Both the position numbers and the translations under genes were made by a program. The notes beneath the pieces are model-generated. The model was not told where the DNA came from. It did not search any database and saw only the letters and a list, made by a program, of their open reading frames with translations. A DNA stretch of 50,443 nt from Bacillota bacterium (GTDB taxonomy: Bacteria > Bacillota > Proteinivoracia > UBA4975), in contig JAAYIH010000006.1 of NCBI GenBank assembly GCA_012523545.1, forward strand, positions 1 through 50,443, written 5' to 3'. Below, piece after piece: positions 15,016 to 21,794 of this stretch. Within the stretch, counting starts at the first letter, position 1, and every line of letters begins with the position of its first letter.

Positions 15016-15849
15016 ATGCCCAGACGCCCCAGGCGGTTGAGCCCCACCGATATCTACCACATTGTAGTCCGGGGCCTGAACAAGGCGGTGCTGTTCCACT
15101 CTCCTGCCGACTACTCTTTTTTCCTCACCGCCCTGGGCAAAATCCTCAAGGACGGCGAATTCGATTTGTACGCTTACTGCCTGATGAACAACCACGTCCA
15201 CCTGTTGCTCAAAGCGGAAAGCCAGTACCTGGAAAGGACCATGAAGCGCCTGCTGGTAGTTTACGCCAACTACTACAACAAAAAGCTCCAGCGCATCGGC
15301 CACGTGTTCCAGGACCGGTTCCGCAGCGAACCCATTGACAGCCAGCGCTACTTCATGGCATGCGCCCGCTACATCCACAACAACCCGGTAAAGGCGGGAA
15401 TCGTTTCCGCTCCCCAGGCCTACCCCTGGAGCAGTTACCGCGAATACATCGCCCCGGGGCAAAAGAGCCTGGTCAACCGAAGGCCGCTGTACGACTGCTT
15501 TGCGCCCCAAACTGCCGATGCCGTTAAATTGCTGGTACAGTTTACCGGCCAGGATTCGGATTTGACCTTTTTGGATGTGACAGATCAAAAACAGGTCGTC
15601 GCAACGATACAGGAGATCCTCAAAGAACATGGCCTGGCCCGTCCGGAGGAGCTCAGGCTGCTGCCGGCGGAACGGCGCAACATCTTGATTCGCAAAGTTT
15701 TTGCTGCCGCCAACGTCTCGCGGCGCGAGCTGGCGCGTCTGCTGGGACTCAACAAGCAAATGGTCTACAATGCTCTGCCCACTGGACAGAAAGAACCGTC
15801 CCCGGTGTCCGAAACTGGACAAAAAGAACCGTCCCCGTTGTCCAGCTAA
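15016..15849 (+). CDS. REP-associated tyrosine transposase (RAYT, Y1_Tnp/IS200-like)
   Basis: 277 aa single-strand HUH transposase related to IS200/IS605 TnpA. The HUH motif is NNHVHLLL (His60, His62). Candidate catalytic Tyr is in YANYYNKK (84-90), and FQDRFRSEP and ARYIHNNPVKAGIV are typical RAYT blocks. A C-terminal helix-turn-helix (SRRELARLLGLNKQMVYNAL) is visible. ATG 15016 follows GGGGGTGA. The last 20 or so residues are encoded by two inverted REP copies and read as a doubled TGQKEPSPVS / TGQKEPSPLS. RAYTs bind and process REP hairpins, and the flanking copies are the expected substrates. The two stop codons (this gene TAA, anti-sigma TAG) overlap. Confidence 0.92.
   Translation: MPRRPRRLSPTDIYHIVVRGLNKAVLFHSPADYSFFLTALGKILKDGEFDLYAYCLMNNHVHLLLKAESQYLERTMKRLLVVYANYYNKKLQRIGHVFQDRFRSEPIDSQRYFMACARYIHNNPVKAGIVSAPQAYPWSSYREYIAPGQKSLVNRRPLYDCFAPQTADAVKLLVQFTGQDSDLTFLDVTDQKQVVATIQEILKEHGLARPEELRLLPAERRNILIRKVFAAANVSRRELARLLGLNKQMVYNALPTGQKEPSPVSETGQKEPSPLSS
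15784..15810 (-). repeat. REP copy 3 (inside the RAYT 3' end)
   Basis: 27-base REP unit in minus orientation, within the coding sequence of the transposase. Confidence 0.9.
15817..15843 (-). repeat. REP copy 4 (inside the RAYT 3' end)
   Basis: 27-base REP unit in minus orientation, six bases from copy 3, ending three bases before the stop codons of the two convergent genes. Confidence 0.9.
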
Positions 15850-17132
15850 GGCAGTATTATCTCCACTTGCTCCCGGTCTTCCAGTACAAAGCCGCCAATT
15901 TGCAACACCCACTGGTCCCCGGCGGCACCGGGGAAAACCAATTCTATTTGGTCTTCCTCGACACTGAAACCCTCAAGGCACAATTCTCTCTCTTCGACCG
16001 GATCGCGCAGGGCAGCATCCATCTTCGCCACCTTAGTCTCTCCCGTCCAAGTGAGAGTAACCCGCGTGTCCCCGTTTCGGACAATCCCTGCCACCGAAAG
16101 ACTTCCCCGGCCTGTGTTGACTGCAACTCCAACTTTTAAAGGCAGCGCAAAGTGTTCTGCGACAAACTCGCTTTGTCCCAGGAAATTTATAACGAGACTG
16201 CGCTCGTCAGTAGGCGAAAACCGGCTTACTCCTTTATACCCCGAGCCATGGGAGCCGAAAGTTCCGCCCAGGGGCATTAGTTCAGCGCCTTTCGGGGTTT
16301 TGACAGACCAATTGCACATCGCCCCCCGACCCCCTTTGACGGTGTACTTCAGCACTGTCTGGGCCGGGGAAAAAGCTATTTCATTCAGAGTCACTTCCAT
16401 ATCGCCATAGGAAAAGGTTTTGTTGACCTGAACAGTATCAATATGCCGGCTGGAAACGGCCTGGACAGGGAACCTCACCTGCCATACCGGTTCGCCGTAG
16501 GGCTTGGCTGCTATCTGCAGCACTTCGGAGCGGCCAAGGCCCAAAAAACGGCGGTGATTATCGGCACTGACCAGGCCATAAATTACGCCTTCAGCCTCAT
16601 CCAGTTGCAGTGTACTGCTTCCGGACCCTGCTCCTTTTAACCGCGGCCACAATTCAAGGTTCTCCGGCCTGCTCTCTGCCCAAGGTGCATATGTGCCGTC
16701 CCATACCTGCCGGATAAGGTTTTTGTCAGCGCTGGTCAAAGTGAACATCACCGTGGTCTCCGTTGGGTCGGCATAGGCGCCAAGGACAGTAAGCGTAATG
16801 TCGTACCGGTGATCCTGGCTGCCCAGTTCAGTTACAAACCCGGCCTGATAGGCAATGTCCAAACCGCTCCCCTTGATGAAGCTAAGGTAGGCCTCGCCAA
16901 TCAGGGGAACCGAAGAGATGGCCCGGGCCACCGCAGGCATGTTCAGGCTGGCAAAAGCCAGGAGCAAACACGCAGCGGCAGCAATACCCGAGTTTATAAG
17001 CCGTTTCCTCCGCCGCTTTCTGGCTGCACTCAAAATTTGTCTTGCAGTCCGTCCCGGACCTATTTCTGCAAAGCCTTTTGCCAGCAGGGCCTTAATCTCC
17101 CCATGCTCAAAAAGGTATCTGTCTTGCACCAA
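15846..17132 (-). CDS. DUF4179 anti-sigma factor-like membrane protein
   Basis: 428 aa. A short cytoplasmic N-terminus (1-45, basic RKRRRKRLI before the membrane) is followed by one transmembrane helix (about 46-63), then a large extracytoplasmic beta-rich region. The first part (about 70-160) fits DUF4179; the rest resembles the domain that often follows it. Such proteins pair with ECF sigma factors and hold them at the membrane until an envelope signal arrives. It is directly downstream of the sigma gene, with a 26-base overlap. TTG 17132 or GTG 17129 both lie a suitable distance from GGAGG. Its stop codon touches the RAYT element. Confidence 0.8.
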   Translation of the reverse strand: MVQDRYLFEHGEIKALLAKGFAEIGPGRTARQILSAARKRRRKRLINSGIAAAACLLLAFASLNMPAVARAISSVPLIGEAYLSFIKGSGLDIAYQAGFVTELGSQDHRYDITLTVLGAYADPTETTVMFTLTSADKNLIRQVWDGTYAPWAESRPENLELWPRLKGAGSGSSTLQLDEAEGVIYGLVSADNHRRFLGLGRSEVLQIAAKPYGEPVWQVRFPVQAVSSRHIDTVQVNKTFSYGDMEVTLNEIAFSPAQTVLKYTVKGGRGAMCNWSVKTPKGAELMPLGGTFGSHGSGYKGVSRFSPTDERSLVINFLGQSEFVAEHFALPLKVGVAVNTGRGSLSVAGIVRNGDTRVTLTWTGETKVAKMDAALRDPVEERELCLEGFSVEEDQIELVFPGAAGDQWVLQIGGFVLEDREQVEIILP

Positions 17133-17637
17133 TCTCAGCCTCCTTCATCCGGGCTTTCAGCTTGGCCACACCTTGGTAAAGTCTGGTCTTGGCAGTGCTC
17201 AGGGGAACACCTGTCAGGGCAGCGATGTCCTCCAGAGACAAATCCAGCCAGAAACGGAGCAGTATTGCCTCCCGCTGCTGTTCCGGGAGAGAGACCAAAT
17301 AATCCTGCAGAACCAGTGAATCCGTCCTGTCCTGGGTTTCAGTGCCTTCCGGCAAAGAGGGAACGGGAATTGGAGCCCTCCGCCGCTGGCGCAGTATTGC
17401 TTTGGCTTCATTTAAGAGAATCCGGGTAATCCAGGTTTTGAAATGGGGGCCGCGCAAGCTTCGGATATGGCGCCATGCGTTGAGGACGGTATTCTGCCAG
17501 GCATCTTCAGCATCATGGCAATTGCCGAGAATGCCCAAGGCCGTCTGGTACAAATGTCTTTCTAGTGGCTCCACCAGGGCAAGAAAGGCCTCCTGATCGC
17601 CCTTTTTAGCAGCAGTAAGCAGGCTCAGTTCATTCAA
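17107..17637 (-). CDS. ECF RNA polymerase sigma factor
   Basis: 176 aa, two-domain sigma-70 of the ECF group. Region 2 is visible as EAFLALVEPLERHLYQTALG and AEDAWQNTVLNAWRHI; region 4 as LPEQQREAILLRFWLDLSLE, DIAALTGVPLSTAKTRLYQG (helix-turn-helix). The start is TTG 17637, seven bases after a G6 run; the frame stays open upstream to 17922, but that part crosses REP copies 5 and 6 and is rejected. It is coupled to the anti-sigma gene downstream. REP copy 5 lies about 60 bases upstream of the start, close to the promoter region. Confidence 0.9.
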   Translation of the reverse strand: MNELSLLTAAKKGDQEAFLALVEPLERHLYQTALGILGNCHDAEDAWQNTVLNAWRHIRSLRGPHFKTWITRILLNEAKAILRQRRRAPIPVPSLPEGTETQDRTDSLVLQDYLVSLPEQQREAILLRFWLDLSLEDIAALTGVPLSTAKTRLYQGVAKLKARMKEAEIGARQIPF

Positions 17638-17695
17638 GCGCGTTCCCCCCTTGCTCTTATTAGATGCCGGCAATGCCCGAAAAAGTTTGCCTGCC

Positions 17696-17722
17696 GGACA
17701 AGGGGGACGGTTCTTTTTGTCC
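17696..17722 (+). repeat. REP copy 5
   Basis: 27-base REP unit, plus orientation, upstream of the ECF sigma gene. Confidence 0.9.
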
Positions 17723-17893
17723 AGCAGGCGCGGGATATAAGTTATCCTTCTGGCTCTGGTCGCTCTTGCCCTGGTTTGCCTGCCCAAAAAGCTTCGGAAG
17801 CTGTATGAATCCCTTGGATTATCAACACCTGCTGTTACTTCAGCAGCATGGGCAACTGAGAAGCAACTGCCGTCAGATGACTTTGCGGAGGAT

Positions 17894-17920
17894 GGACAAG
17901 CGGAACCGTCCCCGTTGTCC
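17894..17920 (-). repeat. REP copy 6
   Basis: 27-base REP unit, minus orientation; forms an inverted pair with copy 5 about 170 bases away. Confidence 0.88.
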
Positions 17921-17924
17921 AAGG

Positions 17925-17951
17925 GTAAAGCCCCTGTAACAGGGGCTTTAC
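17925..17951. terminator. Strong hairpin, probable terminator
   Basis: GTAAAGCCCCTG (17925-17936), loop TAA, CAGGGGCTTTAC (17940-17951), followed on the plus strand by TTTTGC. It lies between REP copies 6 and 7. Confidence 0.6.
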
Positions 17952-17971
17952 TTTTGCAATGGGATTTGGGT

Positions 17972-17998
17972 GGACAGAAAGAACCGTCCCCGGTGTCC
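17972..17998 (-). repeat. REP copy 7
   Basis: 27-base REP unit, minus orientation, identical to copy 3. Confidence 0.9.
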
Positions 17999-18004
17999 GG
18001 AACT

Positions 18005-18031
18005 GGACAGAAAGAACCGTCCCCTATGTCC
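18005..18031 (-). repeat. REP copy 8 (overlaps the 3' end of the oligopeptidase gene)
   Basis: 27-base REP unit, minus orientation, six bases from copy 7. Its GGACATAGGGG end supplies the TAG stop codon of the prolyl oligopeptidase gene. Confidence 0.9.
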
Positions 18032-20042
18032 GGGTTTGGGTGAGGATGAAGGTGTAAATGTCGGCGGCTTCGTCGATGAGCTTGGAAACGGGCTTGCCGA
18101 AGCCGTGGCCGGCCTTGAACTCCACTCGCAGCAGTATGGGGTTTTTGCCCTTGTATTTCTCCTGCAGGGTGGCGGCAAATTTCAGGGCGTGGCCGGGGAC
18201 AACCCGGTCGTCGGTGTCGGCGGTCATGATCAGAGTGGGAGGATACTCCACCCCTTCACGGACGTTGTGCAGGGGCGAATAGGCATACATAAATTTAAAG
18301 TGCTCGGGGTTGGCCTCGGCGTTGCCGTACTCGGGTATCCAGAAGCGGCCGACGGTAAATTTGTGGTAGCGCAGCATGTCGATGACGGGAACCCAACAGA
18401 CTACGGCGCCGTACAGGTCGGGGCGCTGGGTCATGCACGCCGCCACCAGCAGGCCGCCGTTGCTGCGGCCCAGGATGGCCAGGCGCTCCCGGCGGGTATA
18501 CTTGTTGGCTATCAGCCATTCCGCCGCGGCGATGAAGTCGTCAAAGACGTTCTGCTTGTTCTCCAGCATGCCCGCCCGGTGCCACTCTTCGCCGTACTCA
18601 CTGCCGCCCCGGAGGTTGGCCACTGCATACACTCCTCCCCGCTCCATAAACATCAGGTGGGCCGGGGAAAAGGCGGGAGTTACGCTGATGTTGAAACCGC
18701 CGTAGCCGTACAAAACAGCGGGGTTGTCGCCGTTGAGCTGCAGACCTTTTTTGTGGGTGATAAACATGGGCACCCGGGTTCCGTCCTTGGACTGATAGAA
18801 AATCTGCCTTGTCTCAAAGGCCCCGGGGTCAAAGGAAAGCTTCATTTCGCCGAAGGGCTCCAGCCTGCCCTGCTCCAGGTCATAGCTGAATACCGTGGGC
18901 GGGCAGAGGAAGGAAGTGAAGCTGAAGTAGAACTTCTGCGCCGCGTACTTGCTCCACAGCCCCACCACTGTACCCAGGCCGGGGAGCTCCACTTCCCCTT
19001 CCCGCTCTCCGGCGGTGCTGAATATTTCAATGCGGTGGCAGGCGTGGCGCATATACACCACCACCAGCTTGCCCCCAGCCAGGTGGGCGCGGGCCATGAC
19101 ATCTTCGCCCTCGGGGATAATCTCCTGCCACTGGTCCCGGGCGGGGTTGTTCACGTCGATGGCGATAATTCTGCCCCGGGGAGCGTCCAGGTTGGTGCGG
19201 AAGTAAAACTTGCTCCCCAGGTTGCCAATGGGCCAGTATGCGGCATCTTCATCGTCCAGCAAGCGCACGAAATCCTCCCGGCTGTCCAGCGGCCGGTAAT
19301 AGAAGCGGTTGCGGGAAGCCGTCCCGCGGACAACCACCAGGCCCAGGTACTGTTCGTCTTCGCTGATGAAGGGAGAGAAGCTCAGTTCCTTGGCATCGGG
19401 CCGGTGATAGACCAGGATGTCTTCCTCCTGGCTGGTCCCCACCCGGTGGTACCAGACCTGGCAGAAATTGCTCTGGTCTTCGGGAGGCACGCTGCCGGGC
19501 TCGGGGTAGCGGCTGTAAAAGAAACCCTTGCCGTCGGGTGTCCAGGGCAAATTGGTAAACCGGCACCAGCGGATGGTTTCGGGAAAGTCTTCGCCGGTGT
19601 CCACATTGCGGATGCGGACCTGCTGCCAGTCGCTTCCGCTTTCCGAGGTGGCGTAGGCCAGCAGCTTGCCGTCCTTGCTTACCTCAAACCGGGTCAGGGC
19701 CACGGTGCCGTCGGCGCTGAAAGTATTGGGATCCAGCACCGCAAAGGGCTCGCCGCCGGGCTCCTGACAGTAGAGCACGGGCTGGTTCTGCAGGCCGTCG
19801 TTTTTCTGGAAAAAAAGCCGTCCGCCCGCTTCCAGGGGCAACTCGTATTGGGGATAGTCCCACAGTTCTTCCAGGCGCCGTTTCAGCTCCTCCCGCAGGG
19901 GGATGTCCAAATGCTGCCTGGTAATCCGGTTCTGCTCTTTGACCCAGGCCTGAGTGTCGGGATCGTTGCTGTCTTCCAGCCAGCGATAGGGGTCGGCCAC
20001 CAGAGTGCCGTGGTAATTCTCGACGATGTTATCCTTGCGCAT
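18024..20042 (-). CDS. Prolyl oligopeptidase (S9A family)
   Basis: 672 aa serine peptidase that cleaves short proline-containing peptides; no signal peptide, so cytosolic. The N-terminal YHGTLVADPYRWLED is the family opening, followed by a seven-bladed beta-propeller (about 70-400) and the alpha/beta-hydrolase domain. The catalytic triad is visible: Ser near 528 in GRSNGGLL, Asp near 611 in DTDDRVVPGHALK, His near 646 in GHGFGKP. The oxyanion and substrate region GGSEYGEEWHRAGML is also present. ATG 20042 follows GGAGG by six bases. The 3' end runs into REP copy 8, which provides the stop codon. Confidence 0.95.
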   Translation of the reverse strand: MRKDNIVENYHGTLVADPYRWLEDSNDPDTQAWVKEQNRITRQHLDIPLREELKRRLEELWDYPQYELPLEAGGRLFFQKNDGLQNQPVLYCQEPGGEPFAVLDPNTFSADGTVALTRFEVSKDGKLLAYATSESGSDWQQVRIRNVDTGEDFPETIRWCRFTNLPWTPDGKGFFYSRYPEPGSVPPEDQSNFCQVWYHRVGTSQEEDILVYHRPDAKELSFSPFISEDEQYLGLVVVRGTASRNRFYYRPLDSREDFVRLLDDEDAAYWPIGNLGSKFYFRTNLDAPRGRIIAIDVNNPARDQWQEIIPEGEDVMARAHLAGGKLVVVYMRHACHRIEIFSTAGEREGEVELPGLGTVVGLWSKYAAQKFYFSFTSFLCPPTVFSYDLEQGRLEPFGEMKLSFDPGAFETRQIFYQSKDGTRVPMFITHKKGLQLNGDNPAVLYGYGGFNISVTPAFSPAHLMFMERGGVYAVANLRGGSEYGEEWHRAGMLENKQNVFDDFIAAAEWLIANKYTRRERLAILGRSNGGLLVAACMTQRPDLYGAVVCWVPVIDMLRYHKFTVGRFWIPEYGNAEANPEHFKFMYAYSPLHNVREGVEYPPTLIMTADTDDRVVPGHALKFAATLQEKYKGKNPILLRVEFKAGHGFGKPVSKLIDEAADIYTFILTQTRT

Positions 20043-20115
20043 AAACAACCTCCAGGCTTATGTTGTTAAAGATTGCTTCTACAAAAAAAGGGAAAATCCT
20101 TCGCCTGGCGAAGAA

Positions 20116-20784
20116 TTACCCCTGCTTGCCCGCCGCTTCCGGCACCGCCGCCCTGCCCCGGCGGCGGGTGAGATAAAGGCCGCTGATGATCAGCGCGGCG
20201 CCGGTCGCCTGCAGCCAGGTGACTGTTTCGTCCAAAAAGAGGCTTCCCGTCACCATGGCCGTCACCGGCGTTAGGTTGTTGTAAACAGCTGTCCTGGCTG
20301 CGCCCAGCTTGCGCACGCCGTTGGTCCACACGTAGTTGCCGGCCGCAATGGCCAAAGTTGCCGAGTAGACCAGTCCGCCCCAGCCGGTGAGACCCACGGC
20401 GCCCCAGTTCTGGGCGGCCAGACCCCGCAGGGACAGCAGCGTCAGCCCCGCAGCGCCCGCCGTCATGGTCCAGGCGGTAAACTGCAGCGGAGAATACTTT
20501 TGCAACAGGTCCTTGCTCTTGAGGGTAAAAAAGGCAAAGAAAAAGGTGCCGAAGACCAGCAACAGGTCCCCCCGCCAGGTGTCGCCGCCCAGGGTTACGC
20601 TCTTGCTGCCGCCCAGGGTGACCAGGACTATTCCGGCCACCGACAGGCCGATGCCCAGCCAGATCAGGGGCCCGGTAGCTTCAGCCCTGGTCAGGGCGGC
20701 CTTGACCACCGCCACGTTGACCCCCCAGATTATGGCCACCGTCAAGAGGAGCAGGTCGGCAGGGGAAAATCTCCGGGACGTCAT
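20116..20784 (-). CDS. EamA/DMT-family transporter, internally shortened
   Basis: 222 aa, against about 290-300 for a complete ten-helix member. The first helix (LLLLTVAIIWGVNVAVVKAA) is normal, but it is joined within a dozen residues to a segment (LIWLGIGLSVAGIVLVTLGG) that normally is the fifth helix of the first EamA repeat. The second repeat is complete, ending in LFLDETVTWLQATGAALIIS. Helices two to four, about 70 residues, therefore seem to be missing in frame. Seven predicted helices remain. It may be non-functional or may work as a dimer; the substrate is unknown. It is 29 bases downstream of the phosphodiesterase gene, with GAAAGGAT before its ATG. Confidence 0.8.
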   Translation of the reverse strand: MTSRRFSPADLLLLTVAIIWGVNVAVVKAALTRAEATGPLIWLGIGLSVAGIVLVTLGGSKSVTLGGDTWRGDLLLVFGTFFFAFFTLKSKDLLQKYSPLQFTAWTMTAGAAGLTLLSLRGLAAQNWGAVGLTGWGGLVYSATLAIAAGNYVWTNGVRKLGAARTAVYNNLTPVTAMVTGSLFLDETVTWLQATGAALIISGLYLTRRRGRAAVPEAAGKQG

Positions 20785-20813
20785 GGGCCTTCATCCTTTC
20801 GGGAAAAATTTCG

Positions 20814-21302
20814 CTACTCAAAATATAATATCTCGCCAACAGCCCGCTTTGTCAAGGTCAGTACGGCCAGGGAAAACAGGGGCTGGCGGCGTTTATCCGT
20901 GGGCGAACCGGGATTGATTAACAATACCCCTTGTTTTACCGCCTTAAGGGGCTGGTGGCTGTGACCGAATACCACCACGTCGGCCTTGCCCCGGAAGGTA
21001 TTGAAAGCCCTGTCCAAACTGGTCTGCCCCCGGCCCAGGTGGCCATGGGTCAGCCCTATGCGAAAACCCGCCAGGTCCAGGAGCAGCTCGGTGCCCAGGG
21101 CTTCCACCATGCCGGGCGGATCGGTGTTGCCGGCCACGGCCTCGGTGGGCGCAATGGCGCTGAGCGCCCGCAACACCGAATAGTCGTTGATGTCCCCGGC
21201 ATGGAGAATCAGCTCCACGCCGGCAAAGGCCCGGGACACAAAGGCCGGCAGTTGCGGCGCCCGGGAAGGGATGTGGGTGTCGGAGATGATGCCTATGCGC
21301 AC
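20814..21302 (-). CDS. YfcE/MJ0936-type metallophosphoesterase
   Basis: 162 aa. The calcineurin-like metal motifs are complete: ISDTH (D-x-H), HAGDIND (GD), GNTD (GN-x-D instead of GNHE/D), THGH, and FGHSHQP (GHSH). Members of this family are Mn2+-dependent phosphodiesterases; the physiological substrate is generally unknown. GTG 21302 follows GGGAGG by seven bases. It is divergent from the VOC-family gene and precedes the shortened EamA gene on the same strand. Confidence 0.9.
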   Translation of the reverse strand: MRIGIISDTHIPSRAPQLPAFVSRAFAGVELILHAGDINDYSVLRALSAIAPTEAVAGNTDPPGMVEALGTELLLDLAGFRIGLTHGHLGRGQTSLDRAFNTFRGKADVVVFGHSHQPLKAVKQGVLLINPGSPTDKRRQPLFSLAVLTLTKRAVGEILYFE

Positions 21303-21325
21303 GGCAGGGCCTCCCTGTCATATGG

Positions 21326-21331
21326 TATAAT
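21326..21331 (+). promoter_or_regulatory. Extended -10 promoter element for the VOC gene
   Basis: TGGTATAAT with TATAAT at 21326-21331, about 70 bases upstream of the VOC gene start. No good -35 is seen. Confidence 0.5.
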
Positions 21332-21402
21332 TCCGTCAGATACATAGTATTGCCGAAAAAAAGCGGCGGTGCAAACCAGAGCCGGTTAAAGGGGGAAGAA
21401 CA

Positions 21403-21765
21403 GTGGCAGCGAAATACCAAGGACTCATTGTGTTTCTGGGCGTCCGGGACCTGGAAGCGACGGACAGGTTCTACTCCGGCCTGCTGGGCCTGAAACTCTG
21501 GAAAGACCAGGAGGTGTGCCGAATATACGAAGTGCCCGGCGGCGGGCGCCTGGGCTTTTGCACCCACCTCCCCGTTACGCCGGCGGAAAGAAACCCCATT
21601 ATCACCTTGCTCTCCGCCGACGTCGACGCGGATTATGCCCGGTTGCAGCAAGGGGGATGCGCCCCCCTGCACCCGCCCCGGGAAAACTCCCGCTTCGGCA
21701 TCTATCACTTCTTTGTCCGGGATCCCGACGGTTATTTGCTGGAAATTCAACACTTTTTGGACTAA
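21403..21765 (+). CDS. VOC (glyoxalase/bleomycin-resistance) family protein
   Basis: 120 aa, one vicinal-oxygen-chelate module made of two beta-alpha-beta-beta-beta repeats: VFLGVRDLEATDRFYSGLLG opens the first and FFVRDPDGYLLEIQHF closes the second. A metal-ligand Glu is visible in LLEIQHF; the usual first His or Gln position is not obvious. The substrate cannot be inferred. GTG 21403 follows GGGGGAAG. It is a single gene that ends in a bidirectional terminator shared with thrB. Confidence 0.85.
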   Translation: MAAKYQGLIVFLGVRDLEATDRFYSGLLGLKLWKDQEVCRIYEVPGGGRLGFCTHLPVTPAERNPIITLLSADVDADYARLQQGGCAPLHPPRENSRFGIYHFFVRDPDGYLLEIQHFLD

Positions 21766-21767
21766 AA

Positions 21768-21794
21768 GAAGGCGCCTCGTCCGGAGGCGCCTTC
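21768..21794. terminator. Bidirectional terminator (VOC gene / thrB)
   Basis: GAAGGCGCCTC (21768-21778), loop GTCCG, GAGGCGCCTTC (21784-21794), flanked by A- and T-rich runs. Confidence 0.88.

Larger units (their letters stand above)
14829..15843. mobile_element. RAYT-REP element (transposase flanked by inverted REP pairs)
   Basis: Two REP copies in one orientation (14829-14855, 14862-14888), a terminator hairpin, the RAYT gene 15016-15849, and two REP copies in the opposite orientation (15784-15810, 15817-15843) inside its 3' end. The element fills exactly the gap between the mntR stop (14824) and the stop of the DUF4179 gene (15846). Confidence 0.8.
17735..18040 (+). pseudogene. Possible remnant of a membrane-protein gene between REP copies
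   Basis: After a TAA at 17735-17737 an open frame runs to a TGA near 18040 without any plausible start codon. It begins with a strongly hydrophobic stretch (ILLALVALALVCLP), then a basic KKLRKLYESLGL, and a polar tail, before running into REP copies 6, 7 and 8. This reads like the decayed 3' end of a membrane-protein gene trapped between REPs. It could equally be chance. Confidence 0.3.

Noticed and set aside
17638-17922. N-terminal extension of the ECF sigma factor
   Set aside because: It would translate REP copies 5 and 6 (KKNRPPCP-like text) and has no family counterpart; TTG 17637 with G6 at seven bases fits better.
14829-18031. CRISPR array
   Set aside because: The repeated units are 27 bases, but they occur in both orientations, in pairs six bases apart or far apart, without regular spacers, and a RAYT gene is present. 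They are REPs.
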